Shown: one piece after another, positions 5,429-13,057 of the stretch
Layout: each line of letters starts with the position of its first letter
How positions within the stretch are numbered: position 1 is the stretch's first letter
Virus record (IMG/VR): IMGVR_UViG_3300017731_000006
Coordinates: 1-51,726 of that record
DNA from: a virus
Strand: one strand, 5' to 3'
DNA: 51,726 nt
Notes under the pieces: model-generated
Database searches by the model: none
Seen by the model: only the letters and a program-made list of their open reading frames with translations
What the model was told of the DNA's origin: nothing
Made by a program: the position numbers and the translations under genes

Positions 5429-5928
5429 GTTTCATTGATAGAATAGAACAAAATGTGCAATGGCATCGCCCAGCACTTGAGTCTTCAATGGATCACGTCA
5501 AGTATCCACGTTACAATTTAGCTTATCGCGAGTCATCCGCAATAAAGGTTCTCCCAGAAGATAAACAACCTTTGAATAACATGACTCCTCAACTAGTTGA
5601 TTGGGTGTTGTCTCAATTCGCTAAAGAAATCGACATACCTGATGATTGGTCATATGTTGGTGTGAACAGGTACGATCAAGGAGATTACATACCACCACAC
5701 CATGATCCTTGGCCATGGCATGCTTTGATGGTGTTCACATCATCGGAACATGATGGTATTGTGATAGAGGACAAACACAACAAAAGATTCAATTTCTACA
5801 ATGACATTCCTGGTCGGGTGCTACACATTGAAAAAGGTGCGATGCACTGGGTGAACCCGGTTAGAGACACTCCCCGATATTCCGCTATTGTGGCTCGTGA
5901 CCCTTGCCTAATGGGTGAATTTAATTAA
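5425..5928 (+). CDS. 2-oxoglutarate/Fe(II)-dependent oxygenase, 167 aa
   Basis: A small double-stranded beta-helix dioxygenase. The iron triad is visible: H92 and D94 (in PPHHDPW), then H141 (in GAMHWVNP), followed by R151 (TPRYSAIV), which would hold the 2-oxoglutarate carboxylate. The strand pattern between them (HALMVFTSSEHDGIVIED) fits the family. Such enzymes hydroxylate proteins, nucleic acids or small molecules; phage members are common but usually of unknown substrate. The ATG overlaps the RCC1 gene stop by 4 nt, so the two are translated together and the propeller protein is the first substrate to consider. No signal peptide or membrane segment. Confidence 0.8.
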   Translation: MSFIDRIEQNVQWHRPALESSMDHVKYPRYNLAYRESSAIKVLPEDKQPLNNMTPQLVDWVLSQFAKEIDIPDDWSYVGVNRYDQGDYIPPHHDPWPWHALMVFTSSEHDGIVIEDKHNKRFNFYNDIPGRVLHIEKGAMHWVNPVRDTPRYSAIVARDPCLMGEFN

Positions 5929-5980
5929 AAATTAATAATTTAAAATAGAAAATTTATAATTTAATATACATTATAATATA

Positions 5981-6814
5981 ATGAAAGAACTAGACTTCAC
6001 ACAAGAAATACGGGCTCAACTAGAAGCTGAAGAGGGTAACGCGGAAGAAATCTCCCAGGAATCCTGGGCGGCCGAAGAAAAAAAGGGTAAAAAATTAAAC
6101 AAGCCATTTAGAACTTCGGGAGGGCCTAAGAAATTCTCAGTATATGTCAAAAACGAAAAAGGCAATGTCGTAAAAGTAAACTTTGGCGACCCCAACATGG
6201 AAATCAAGCGTGACGACCCTGCTCGCCGCAAAAGCTTTCGTGCTCGTCATGGCTGTGATAATCCTGGACCCAAGACAAAAGCAAAGTATTGGAGTTGCAA
6301 GATGTGGAGCAAGAAGAGTGTCACTAAAGTTACCAAAGGTAGCTCTGCCGAAGATGAATTATTGAACGAGTTAGACGAATCAGAGGCTTTGACTGACAAA
6401 CAAAAAAAGCTTCCACCTGCAATCCAGAAAAAGATCGAAGATAAGCAAGGTAAAACAAGCAAAGACTCAAAAGATAAGAAAGAAGGTGGAAACAAGAAAG
6501 AAAGCAACGATAAGAAAAAGGGCGGTGATAAGAAAACAGAGAAAGAGTCTGACGCAAAAAAAGGTCTTTGGGAAAATATTCGCGACAAGAAAAAACGTGA
6601 AGGCAAGAATTACAAGCCTGCCAAACCAGGCGACAAGGACTATCCAGACCCTAAAGCATTAAAAAAAGCTCAAAAATCAAGCAAAGAAAAAAAAGAATCT
6701 AAGGCTGACGAAAAAGCTGGTTACCCTCCCAAATGCAACGAGGGATATGTAGAAAAAGACGGCAAATGTGTACCTGTTTCTGACAGCGGTTGGAAAAAGA
6801 AAAAAAGTAAATAA
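5981..6814 (+). CDS. Lys-rich phage protein with conserved KRDDPxRRKSFRARHxC domain, 277 aa
   Basis: Three parts are visible. An acidic N-terminus (about 1-30). A conserved core (about 45-110) with KFSVYVKNEKGNVVKVNFGD, then KRDDPARRKSFRARHGC and AKYWSCKMW; I know this signature from many phage structural or prohead-associated proteins, where its role is not settled. Then a long low-complexity Lys/Ser/Asp/Glu region (about 150-240) ending in a Cys-containing tail (CNEGYVEKDGKCVPV) like one EGF-type loop. The basic core with two Cys could bind DNA. A degenerate GTGTA-like element (ATACATTATAATATA, 5965-5979) precedes the ATG. A head-internal or DNA-associated protein is plausible. Confidence 0.65.
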   Translation: MKELDFTQEIRAQLEAEEGNAEEISQESWAAEEKKGKKLNKPFRTSGGPKKFSVYVKNEKGNVVKVNFGDPNMEIKRDDPARRKSFRARHGCDNPGPKTKAKYWSCKMWSKKSVTKVTKGSSAEDELLNELDESEALTDKQKKLPPAIQKKIEDKQGKTSKDSKDKKEGGNKKESNDKKKGGDKKTEKESDAKKGLWENIRDKKKREGKNYKPAKPGDKDYPDPKALKKAQKSSKEKKESKADEKAGYPPKCNEGYVEKDGKCVPVSDSGWKKKKSK

Positions 6815-6818
6815 TTAG

Positions 6819-7049
6819 ATGCAAAACATAGGATACAGTGGGCAATACTTAGATAACAAAGAGTTTCGTGTTAAAATCCGGACAGGCTCCGACATACAAA
6901 ACAGTTTAAGTGACGCCATAGCCGGAGAAATGCTTCTTGTGACAGGAGCTAGCCCCGCCCTTTATGTTTGCACTAAAACGGTCACCGAACAAGACCCCGC
7001 AGAAGTTTACAAAATCGCCGACTTACCTCCTGGCAACAAGGTTGTATAG
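6819..7049 (+). CDS. Small putative virion protein, 76 aa
   Basis: A 76-residue protein with the pattern DAIAGEMLLVTGASPALYVCTKTV, which resembles the short beta modules (GEILYVTDTKKLYVF type) found at the ends of phage tail fibres and appendage proteins. A related module appears in the gene at 51008 and in the C-terminal repeats of the gene at 48394, so it may be a structural accessory protein. Only 4 nt follow the previous stop, with no ribosome binding site, and a strong terminator follows; the two genes are probably one transcript. Confidence 0.6.
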   Translation: MQNIGYSGQYLDNKEFRVKIRTGSDIQNSLSDAIAGEMLLVTGASPALYVCTKTVTEQDPAEVYKIADLPPGNKVV

Positions 7050-7064
7050 TATTATAAATTATTA

Positions 7065-7088
7065 GCCCTCTACAGAGGGCTTTTTTTT
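7065..7088 (+). terminator. Rho-independent terminator
   Basis: Stem GCCCTC/GAGGGC with loop TACA followed by eight T (7081-7088). A textbook intrinsic terminator closing the 5981-7049 transcript. Confidence 0.9.
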
Positions 7089-7090
7089 GC

Positions 7091-7104
7091 GTGTATAATA
7101 AATT
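7091..7104 (+). promoter_or_regulatory. Putative late promoter (GTGTA class) for 7107
   Basis: GTGTATAATAAATT begins 16 nt before the ATG at 7107 and directly follows the terminator, so a new transcript starts here. No Shine-Dalgarno sequence. Confidence 0.65.
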
Positions 7105-7106
7105 AT

Positions 7107-7346
7107 ATGAAACGCAAAACAATAGAAGATTACAAGGCAGATGCCCCACAAATACCAACAAATACATGTCCGTATATAGACTTCGCAAAAGATATTATAA
7201 AGGAAGTCAGGGACGAAACAAATAATTACTTTATAGGAGAAAAATTATTATTGATTGATTCTTTGCTTGAATATATTAGGGAAAGCAATGACAGCTTGAG
7301 GCAAGGTGGAGAATATTGGTACCGCTCTTTTTTAAATAAAAAGTAA
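7107..7346 (+). CDS. Hypothetical protein with CPxID ... LRxGxxYW pattern, 79 aa
   Basis: A 79-residue helical protein with NTCPYIDFAKDIIKEV near residues 19-34 and LLEYIRESNDSLRQGGEYWY near 53-72. Proteins with a CPxID helix and a C-terminal IRxxNxxLR helix recur in phages and are probably two-helix coiled-coil proteins; their function is unknown to me. It stands alone between a terminator plus late promoter and a converging leftward operon, with only 4 nt between the facing stop codons. Confidence 0.65.
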   Translation: MKRKTIEDYKADAPQIPTNTCPYIDFAKDIIKEVRDETNNYFIGEKLLLIDSLLEYIRESNDSLRQGGEYWYRSFLNKK

Positions 7347-7350
7347 GAGA

Positions 7351-8547
7351 TTAAACTCCTACTCCAAATGTAGGATCATTACGATCATATACTATAAGTT
7401 TTGGTGAGGTCAAGGTATCGTTGGTATCTATTTTTGTGATCCTAGCTTGTACATGCGGATATGGTAGATCATATTGCATGCCGAGATACACTTGACCAGG
7501 AAATCCTCCCCCTGTGTCGTCAGATATGCCCAATACTCGAATCCCGCCTGTTTGTATATTGTTAGAGCTCGCACCAAACCATTTAGTCTCAATCCCTAGC
7601 CCGGTATAAGATAAATCTTGCAAGGAAGAATCCTGCAGCACGGTTCCGGTATTATCGATATATTCAACTAGTAAATTTGATGGATTAGACTGAATTTCTG
7701 TTTTTACCCAATCAAACTCGTTATCTAATACAAGAATAGATGTATAAGTAAATGTGCTATTATTATGATAGAAGAATTTGAAATCGTTAGAATCGCTGGT
7801 TTTTGTAGTTTCGTTAGAATATCTTAAAGCAGGCGGATCATATCCAGGCCATCCCAAGCCTAAGGCCCCGGCCTCATTTATAGTATGATCCCATGTGCTA
7901 TTGTCAGCGACCTCGACATTTGGTGTTAAAGTGACATCTTGCGCGGGCATTTGAAAGTTTAAACTTGCATCAGTTGATCCATCTAGAGTGGGCCAATCAG
8001 AGGTCCAAGATAGAAAATTATACTCTGGTTCCATTGTTATACCGGCGGTAACAGTCGCACCTTCTTGGTAGTTTTCTGGAGCCAAAGGAGTTACTGCGCC
8101 CCCAGTGACGCCATTAACGGTCAGAATGTATGTAGCCAATGGGTTGATTGAGGCGATTAAATCAGTCAAGGTAACATGCAGTGTTCGATTATAGCTGCCA
8201 TCTTCCGCATCGTCCCTGGATATTGCAAACAAATCGCTTTGCTGTAGGGCAGATGTGGCTGGCAATTCGCTAATTTTTATACCGTCTTGCTCTGGCTCTT
8301 CATCTTCCGAAGGTAGATCGCTTTGAACATCAAGGATACCGTCGTCTATTTCGATATCATAAGAAACATCTCGTGACAATGTGGGTAGCTTTAAAATCTG
8401 GTTATTTGTTGTATCGATCTTAAGTTTCGAGACGACTGTTCCTGTTGAATCTTTGATGTCTATGGATTTTTCTCCTATTGCGGTGGATATATCTTCGCGG
8501 CCATAATCGTAGACCACATACTTGCCCCATATAATATTGATTTTCAT
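7351..8547 (-). CDS. Putative tail appendage protein with InlB-type repeat, 398 aa
   Basis: Domain signs in order: a beta-rich N-terminus (1-85); a phage fibre signature KISELPATSALQQSDLFAI (about 91-109) leading to LTDLIASI, which resembles anchoring segments of many tail fibres; a Listeria-Bacteroides type repeat (about 139-212), recognised from YILTVNGVTGG, YQEGATVTAGI, FLSW and the closing FQMPAQDVTLTPNV; then about 185 residues of beta-rich sequence with Gly/Asp-rich turns, perhaps a receptor-binding head. Last gene of a leftward three-gene operon. Another InlB-like repeat is in the gene at 48394, linking this operon to the tail tip. Confidence 0.65.
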   Translation of the reverse strand: MKINIIWGKYVVYDYGREDISTAIGEKSIDIKDSTGTVVSKLKIDTTNNQILKLPTLSRDVSYDIEIDDGILDVQSDLPSEDEEPEQDGIKISELPATSALQQSDLFAISRDDAEDGSYNRTLHVTLTDLIASINPLATYILTVNGVTGGAVTPLAPENYQEGATVTAGITMEPEYNFLSWTSDWPTLDGSTDASLNFQMPAQDVTLTPNVEVADNSTWDHTINEAGALGLGWPGYDPPALRYSNETTKTSDSNDFKFFYHNNSTFTYTSILVLDNEFDWVKTEIQSNPSNLLVEYIDNTGTVLQDSSLQDLSYTGLGIETKWFGASSNNIQTGGIRVLGISDDTGGGFPGQVYLGMQYDLPYPHVQARITKIDTNDTLTSPKLIVYDRNDPTFGVGV

Positions 8548-8559
8548 TTCAAATGAGTA

Positions 8560-9042
8560 TTATTTTGTTATCACAAAGAAGACAGCTTTATTTCCATTAC
8601 GAGTATTGACCGTAAAGGACTCACTGCTTTTTCCAACCGATAGTACGACGCCATCTCCGGCTCCAAAAGTTATAATTGAGCGACCCATTGACTCAGTAGG
8701 GGTAATTTTGAAACCCCCTTGACCAAAACCCTCAATAGTGCAACCTATGCCGCTGATCAAAGTCCAATTTCCTGAAGTGTTTCCTGATGCTAATCCTTGA
8801 GCTATGACTCTTGCAGCAACTTGAGGCTCTTGAGTTTCGTCTTTAATATCAATAATAGTATACTTAGTATTATTAGATGCAAGCGCATTCAAGCTTTCAA
8901 GGGAATTAGTGACATCAGTGTGGGAGCCACCTGGGCCATAAAAATTAGCAGAAGTTACCCCCGGGGACTCAGTATCAAGGCCTTCACCTAAATCGAAGGT
9001 CTCGCTCAGTTTTACCGAAAATCTGGCGAATTCTCTACCCAT
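8560..9042 (-). CDS. Putative virion appendage protein, 160 aa
   Basis: A 160-residue beta-rich protein with Gly-, Ser- and Thr-rich turns (SANFYGPGGSHTD, TIEGFGQGGFKITP) and no Cys beyond one. No recognised family. It lies between a small antitoxin-like gene (8-nt overlap) and the InlB-repeat fibre gene, 12 nt before the latter, in one leftward operon read from the late promoter at 9252. A fibre-associated or short appendage subunit is the most likely role, from context and composition only. Confidence 0.55.
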   Translation of the reverse strand: MGREFARFSVKLSETFDLGEGLDTESPGVTSANFYGPGGSHTDVTNSLESLNALASNNTKYTIIDIKDETQEPQVAARVIAQGLASGNTSGNWTLISGIGCTIEGFGQGGFKITPTESMGRSIITFGAGDGVVLSVGKSSESFTVNTRNGNKAVFFVITK

Positions 9043-9232
9043 TTTTCTTTTTAGCGTTGAGGTCGGCTTCTAATTGAGCATAAACAGCTTCGATCTCCCC
9101 TTCTTTCATCAAGTCAGACGGAGCCTTTCCGTCAAATTCTGGATGTGGATTTTTTAGCCATTGTGTGGCCGCAAAAAAAGGCATTTTCTTTGACAATAAA
9201 TTAAGTACGTCGTATTTTGATAAATTTCCCAT
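9035..9232 (-). CDS. MbcA/ParS-antitoxin-like small protein, 65 aa
   Basis: The centre reads FFAATQWLKNPHPEFDGKAP followed by SDLMKEGEIEAVYAQL. This matches the toxin-binding domain of Xre/MbcA/ParS antitoxins (DUF2384), with its WLxxPxPxxxGxxPxDL core and short closing helix. Only this domain is present: no DNA-binding HTH and no RES-type toxin gene next to it, so it is an orphan. It could neutralise a host RES toxin, or the fold may have been reused as a virion or assembly protein, since it heads an appendage operon. The ATG at 9232 is preceded by a GTGTA late promoter; the gene overlaps the next by 8 nt. Confidence 0.55.
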   Translation of the reverse strand: MGNLSKYDVLNLLSKKMPFFAATQWLKNPHPEFDGKAPSDLMKEGEIEAVYAQLEADLNAKKKNG

Positions 9233-9238
9233 ATAATA

Positions 9239-9252
9239 TATATATTATACAC
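9239..9252 (-). promoter_or_regulatory. Putative late promoter (GTGTA class) for 9232
   Basis: On the minus strand GTGTATAATATATA begins 20 nt before the ATG at 9232. It is back to back with the rightward late promoter at 9261. Confidence 0.6.
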
Positions 9253-9260
9253 TAAACTTT

Positions 9261-9274
9261 GTGTAATTATATAC
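9261..9274 (+). promoter_or_regulatory. Putative late promoter (GTGTA class) for 9292
   Basis: GTGTAATTATATAC begins 31 nt before the ATG at 9292, so a leader of about 15 nt is expected. No Shine-Dalgarno sequence (ACAAAAACAT before ATG). Confidence 0.6.
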
Positions 9275-9291
9275 AATCCTAACAAAAACAT

Positions 9292-10011
9292 ATGGGAAGA
9301 AAAAAAATTAATCAAGAAGAGATTGAAATCATTAACGATAACGCCTTTCAGCCTAAGATCCGAATTAAAGGATTGAAACTGAGTGAAAAACAAAAAAAAT
9401 TTGTAGATATAGCATTAGATCCAGAATGCAAAATAATTTTTGTTTCTGGACCAGCCGGATCCACTAAAACATACATGGCGGTTTTCGCTGCCCTTAGGCA
9501 ACTAAGGCAGGATGGCGAACTTGATCTGCTTTATGTGAGGACAGCTATAGAGAGTGCGGAAAAAGGCCTTGGAGCCCTTCCTGGCACCATAGAGGATAAG
9601 TTTAATCCATACATGGCTCCACTAGAAGATAAGCTCGACGAGATGTTGCCAAAAACAACGACTATCAAGCAAGAGCTCATTAAAAGCGGTAGAGTTCAAG
9701 CGATGCCAATCAATTTCTTACGAGGAGCAAGCTGGTTAAACAAAATCGTTATAGCTGATGAATCACAAAACTTTACATTCAGAGAGCTTGTTACGTTAAT
9801 CACCAGAATTGGTGAAGGCACGAAACTCTTTGTATGTGGCGACACAATGCAGAGCGACATCAACGGAAAGAGCGGTTTTAATGACATGATTAAAGTGTTT
9901 GACGACGATGAAAGCAGAGACAGGGGGATTTATTGCTTTAAATTTAACGAGTCAGATATTTTTAGGAGTGAAATACTTAAATATATAGTCAAAAAATTAA
10001 AAAACAAATAA
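9292..10011 (+). CDS. phoH: PhoH-like P-loop ATPase, 239 aa
   Basis: PhoH-type NTPase, a helicase-superfamily-1-like fold common in phages. Walker A is GPAGSTKT (residues 53-60), where the usual Gly before Lys is Thr as in many phage PhoH proteins; Walker B is VIADESQN (about 153-160), with D156-E157. Between them is the region TAIESAEKGLGALPG typical of PhoH (family form: RPxVExGExLGFLPG). Length is normal for the domain alone. PhoH is thought to act on RNA or to help during nutrient stress, but its phage role is not established. A GTGTA promoter precedes it and another follows, so it may be monocistronic. Confidence 0.85.
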   Translation: MGRKKINQEEIEIINDNAFQPKIRIKGLKLSEKQKKFVDIALDPECKIIFVSGPAGSTKTYMAVFAALRQLRQDGELDLLYVRTAIESAEKGLGALPGTIEDKFNPYMAPLEDKLDEMLPKTTTIKQELIKSGRVQAMPINFLRGASWLNKIVIADESQNFTFRELVTLITRIGEGTKLFVCGDTMQSDINGKSGFNDMIKVFDDDESRDRGIYCFKFNESDIFRSEILKYIVKKLKNK

Positions 10012-10015
10012 ATTA

Positions 10016-10029
10016 GTGTACTATTTTTT
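10016..10029 (+). promoter_or_regulatory. Putative late promoter (GTGTA class) for 10033
   Basis: GTGTACTATTTTTT begins 17 nt before the ATG at 10033, just after the PhoH stop. No Shine-Dalgarno sequence. Confidence 0.65.
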
Positions 10030-10032
10030 TAA

Positions 10033-10674
10033 ATGATAGATTGGTCCACAATAATAGCATCCGTGATTACTGCACTGGCTACATTAAGCAGTGTAATATT
10101 CGGACATAGAATATTTAAAAACAGGAATCAAGCCTCCTGTGATTCTGACTGCAAGGACCCGGTCATTAAAGACACTCTTCAAAGCAGGAACGTATACAAA
10201 GCATTAGAGTTCATTTTAACCGAGTTAGGTGGAGACAGAGCATATGTGATTGAGTTCCACAATGGAAACAGTTACTTATCAGGCAGGCATCAGCAGAAAT
10301 TTAGCTGTACTCATGAGATTGTCACAGAAGGAACTAGTAGAGAATGTATCGAGATGCAAGAATATAAAGTATCAAACTACCACTCTTATATAAGCCATTT
10401 AATTGATGACGGAAAGTTTTTTAGTTTTGACTCCGACAGTCTAGATGACCATGCATTTTCATCTCTTCTGCATTCCAAGGGGGTTAAGTCAATTTTCAAT
10501 GTACCAATCAAGACTCTTAATGGCAACATTATAGGTATTCTTGGAGTAGACTATGTCAAGGGGAATGTTGACCTAGTGAAGATTCGGGAAAAATTTGGAG
10601 AAGAAGACTTCGAACTTTATTTACTTAAATTTATAAAAGCACAAGCAAGAGCAATAGGTGGATACTTAATATAA
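10033..10674 (+). CDS. Membrane-anchored GAF-domain protein, 213 aa
   Basis: Residues 5-25 form one N-terminal transmembrane segment (IIASVITALATLSSVIFG), followed by a basic stop-transfer (HRIFKNRNQ), which predicts a cytoplasmic soluble part. From about 50 to 205 the protein looks like a GAF domain: EFILTELGGDRAYVIEFHNG opens the sheet and SIFNVPIKTLNGNIIGILGV is the classic pair of closing strands. GAF domains bind cyclic nucleotides, haem or other small ligands. No output domain (kinase, cyclase) is present. A membrane sensor, for example of host state or lysis timing, is possible but speculative. Read from a GTGTA promoter with no ribosome binding site. Confidence 0.7.
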   Translation: MIDWSTIIASVITALATLSSVIFGHRIFKNRNQASCDSDCKDPVIKDTLQSRNVYKALEFILTELGGDRAYVIEFHNGNSYLSGRHQQKFSCTHEIVTEGTSRECIEMQEYKVSNYHSYISHLIDDGKFFSFDSDSLDDHAFSSLLHSKGVKSIFNVPIKTLNGNIIGILGVDYVKGNVDLVKIREKFGEEDFELYLLKFIKAQARAIGGYLI

Positions 10675-10713
10675 ATAATTGATTTTTTTTGCAGTCAATT
10701 ATTATATAATAAT

Positions 10714-11028
10714 ATGCAACATATATATTGTACTGAATGTGGAGGTAAGGTCTCATACTCTGGGGCTAAACCTAAATTTTGTTCTTCATGCGGCTCACCT
10801 ATTGGAGGAGTGTCAACTCAGTCGAGCACAAAGACAAAAGTGAACCTGAATAAAAAGACATCGCAATCCAAAGCTTCAGTGCCGTTGAAAGATGATGAAA
10901 CAGACATTGACTATGTTCCAAGCATTGGGAGATTGAGTTATGATTTAGCTCATGAAGGATCAGGCAACAAAACTTACAAATTCGGAGATATTGTCAATGT
11001 CGAACCAGAGCAGAAACCCGGAAAATAA
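10714..11028 (+). CDS. Zinc-ribbon protein with disordered tail, 104 aa
   Basis: Residues 1-31 hold a zinc ribbon with two CxxC knuckles (YCTECGGKV and FCSSCGSPI), each followed by Gly as in the zf-ribbon family. The remainder is Ser/Thr/Lys-rich, probably unfolded, with a final YDLAHEGSG ... YKFGDIV segment. Zinc ribbons of this kind often join transcription or translation complexes. It overlaps the start of the sigma factor gene by 32 nt, so the two are probably co-expressed and this protein could be a cofactor of sigma. No GTGTA motif precedes it; the upstream DNA is an A/T hairpin-like stretch. Confidence 0.7.
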   Translation: MQHIYCTECGGKVSYSGAKPKFCSSCGSPIGGVSTQSSTKTKVNLNKKTSQSKASVPLKDDETDIDYVPSIGRLSYDLAHEGSGNKTYKFGDIVNVEPEQKPGK

Positions 11029-11767
11029 TTCAAAGAAAGATACCTCGTCCAATCCAGAAACCCAAACATACGAAGATCACTCAGACTTAATAGATCAAGA
11101 GCTGTCCAAAAGAAGGAAGAATTGGTTTTTAACATCAGTTGCCTGGGTTGACTTCGACGATGTTTGCCAGATTATTCGAGCTCATATATTTAATAAATGG
11201 AGTCAGTGGGATCAGTCTCGCCCCATCAAGCCATGGATAAACAAAATCATCGCCAATCAGATGAAAAATATCCTAAGGAATCATTATAGTAATTATGCGA
11301 GGCCATGCTTAAATTGCCCATTTAATTCAGATTCAGAGTATAATCTTTGCAGTTTTACAGCCTCTGGAGAGCAAGACTGCACATGCCCGCTATACAAAAA
11401 GTGGACTAAGAGCAAGAAGAATGCATATAATATCAAAATAACATTATCTTTAGAAAATCACATAAATCAAATAGATGCACGTTCAGATAATGTACTTGGG
11501 ACAGACATAGACGTGGCATCAGCAAAATTAATAAAAGAATTAAAGAAACAATTAAATCCTAGACAGTTTCAAGCTTTTGAATTATTATTTATTAAAAACA
11601 TGACAGACGAAGAAGTTGCCCACGAGATGGGTTTCAAGAGTACAGAGACAGGGAGAAAAGCCGGATACAAACAGATCAAAAACTTAAAAAAGACTTTAAA
11701 GGATAAGGCCGCTGCAATTTTAAACAAGAAAGGAATAGCATTTTTAGGCGATGATGAACTTAACTGA
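10997..11767 (+). CDS. Phage RNA polymerase sigma factor with Cys-rich insert, 256 aa
   Basis: Sigma-70 superfamily, two-domain form. Region 2 (about residues 45-100) has VDFDDVCQIIRAHIFNKWSQ, a tryptophan-rich segment and PWINKIIANQMKNILR, as in ECF and T4 gp55-like factors. Region 4 (about 180-240) reads LNPRQFQAFELLFIKNM then TDEEVAHEMGF and KQIKNLKKTLK. Between them is an insert with five cysteines (C104, C107, C118, C128, C130; CxxC-x10-C-x9-CxC, ending CPLYKKW), likely a Zn or Fe-S site. I place the start at ATG 10997 (MSNQSRN); an in-frame ATG at 10952 would overlap the zinc ribbon gene more. It is the prime candidate to read the GTGTA promoters. Confidence 0.75.
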   Translation: MSNQSRNPENNSKKDTSSNPETQTYEDHSDLIDQELSKRRKNWFLTSVAWVDFDDVCQIIRAHIFNKWSQWDQSRPIKPWINKIIANQMKNILRNHYSNYARPCLNCPFNSDSEYNLCSFTASGEQDCTCPLYKKWTKSKKNAYNIKITLSLENHINQIDARSDNVLGTDIDVASAKLIKELKKQLNPRQFQAFELLFIKNMTDEEVAHEMGFKSTETGRKAGYKQIKNLKKTLKDKAAAILNKKGIAFLGDDELN

Positions 11768-12803
11768 CGAGCAAAAACAATTCATTAGGGATAACTTTAA
11801 GGAGACTCCAGACTTATTAGAGTTGACCCGCAAGTTATTTGATAACCCTGATATTGACGGAAGAAGTCGAGAGGGTAGATCTGTAAGGGAGTTTTTGGCC
11901 GAAGAAAACTTGGAGTACCGAACTACAAAAAAAGACAAAGTGCCAGACATCCAGTTAAATGACCACCAAAGGGAATTTATAAAAGCTCAGGCTCAAAATG
12001 GGCTAAGTGCTTATCAAATTGCTGAAATACTCTTTCCTGATTCTAATGTCAGAAGGTTATGCAAGGAGCATTTAACTGTCCTTGAATTCCTGCGGCATTA
12101 TGAACCCTCTTATGTTCATGACAGTGAGAGTGCGGTTAATAGGGTGTACAGCCCCCCCAAATTAAATATTACATGCCTCAAGAAAATAAACATGTATACA
12201 ATGATAGAGCTCCAAGAAGACAGGTTAACTCACGAGGAAGAGGATTGCATTAATGCTTTACTTAGGAGCCTCTCTGCCCCCCGCCTTATTCAAGTAATAA
12301 GCAACTATACAAGCATGAAGGATAGAGAATTGTTTGAAGCAGAGTTTATAAGGGCTACATGGGATAAGCCAGACTTAACAAGTGATGAGATTAATTTATA
12401 TATTAATGTTTGTGTTGATTATATTAATTTAAAAAATATTACCTATCATATCGAAAAGTTAAATACTATGTTTAATGAAGTTGAAGACCAACAAGACATG
12501 ACTGTTAGGTTGGCTGAAGTATTAAAATCAAAAACCGACGAATACGATAAATGCGAGAAGAGAATGGAGTCTCTCATTAAAAAACTCAACGGTGACCGTG
12601 CAGAGCGATTAAAGAACCGCAGACAAGACAATGCAACCATTATATCTCTAGTTAAAAACTTTCAAGCTGAATCTGAAAGAAGAAGAATGGTTGAAATAGC
12701 AGAGATGCAGAAAAAATTAGTTGAAGAAGAGGTAACTAGACTTGATAATATGGAAAGCTGGAAAGCAAGAATATTAGGAATATCAAAAAACGATGCAGTA
12801 TGA
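11751..12803 (+). CDS. Duplicated-HTH coiled-coil protein, possible small terminase, 350 aa
   Basis: The N-terminus has two similar helical repeats: LTDEQKQFIRDNFKETPDLL ... VREFL (about 4-50) and LNDHQREFIKAQAQNGLSAY ... VLEFL (about 68-115), each shaped like an HTH with the second reading LSAYQIAEILF. A middle helical region follows, then a long charged coiled coil (about 235-335). DNA-binding repeats plus a helical oligomerisation part, encoded three genes before the large terminase, suit a small terminase subunit, but length and order differ from known ones, so this is inference. It overlaps the sigma gene by 17 nt; ATG 11754 is an equally possible start. Confidence 0.5.
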   Translation: MMNLTDEQKQFIRDNFKETPDLLELTRKLFDNPDIDGRSREGRSVREFLAEENLEYRTTKKDKVPDIQLNDHQREFIKAQAQNGLSAYQIAEILFPDSNVRRLCKEHLTVLEFLRHYEPSYVHDSESAVNRVYSPPKLNITCLKKINMYTMIELQEDRLTHEEEDCINALLRSLSAPRLIQVISNYTSMKDRELFEAEFIRATWDKPDLTSDEINLYINVCVDYINLKNITYHIEKLNTMFNEVEDQQDMTVRLAEVLKSKTDEYDKCEKRMESLIKKLNGDRAERLKNRRQDNATIISLVKNFQAESERRRMVEIAEMQKKLVEEEVTRLDNMESWKARILGISKNDAV

Positions 12804-13057
12804 AAAAAATTGAATTATTAATAGGTGATTTTGAATATAGTCAAATTGAAGAGATTTTTCAAAACGAAAAAGACTTTCTTCCAGTCAACGAAAAAGACTT
12901 TGTTATAATAAAAGCCTTAAAGCAAATCATTAACCCTAATAACTTAATAGAGAAGGATGTCGGCGGACAAGCAGACACAGACCAAGTAATCTATAAAAAA
13001 GTTAAAGAACCTGAAGATAAATCATTAGACACAGGTAATGTAAATTTTAAATTATGA
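12800..13057 (+). CDS. Hypothetical small protein of the packaging operon, 85 aa
   Basis: An 85-residue protein, N-terminal part compact (KKIELLIGDFEYSQIEEIF, then DFVIIKALKQIINP), C-terminal half acidic, Gly/Asp/Lys-rich and probably unfolded (GGQADTDQVIYKK). No family recognised. ATGA overlaps on both sides show tight translational coupling in the sigma-to-terminase operon. A small terminase partner or head assembly accessory are possibilities from position only. Confidence 0.6.
   Translation: MKKIELLIGDFEYSQIEEIFQNEKDFLPVNEKDFVIIKALKQIINPNNLIEKDVGGQADTDQVIYKKVKEPEDKSLDTGNVNFKL

Noticed and set aside
10952-10996. Upstream ATG at 10952 for the sigma factor
   Set aside because: Would overlap the zinc ribbon gene by 77 nt and adds no recognisable sigma sequence; 10997 is preferred.
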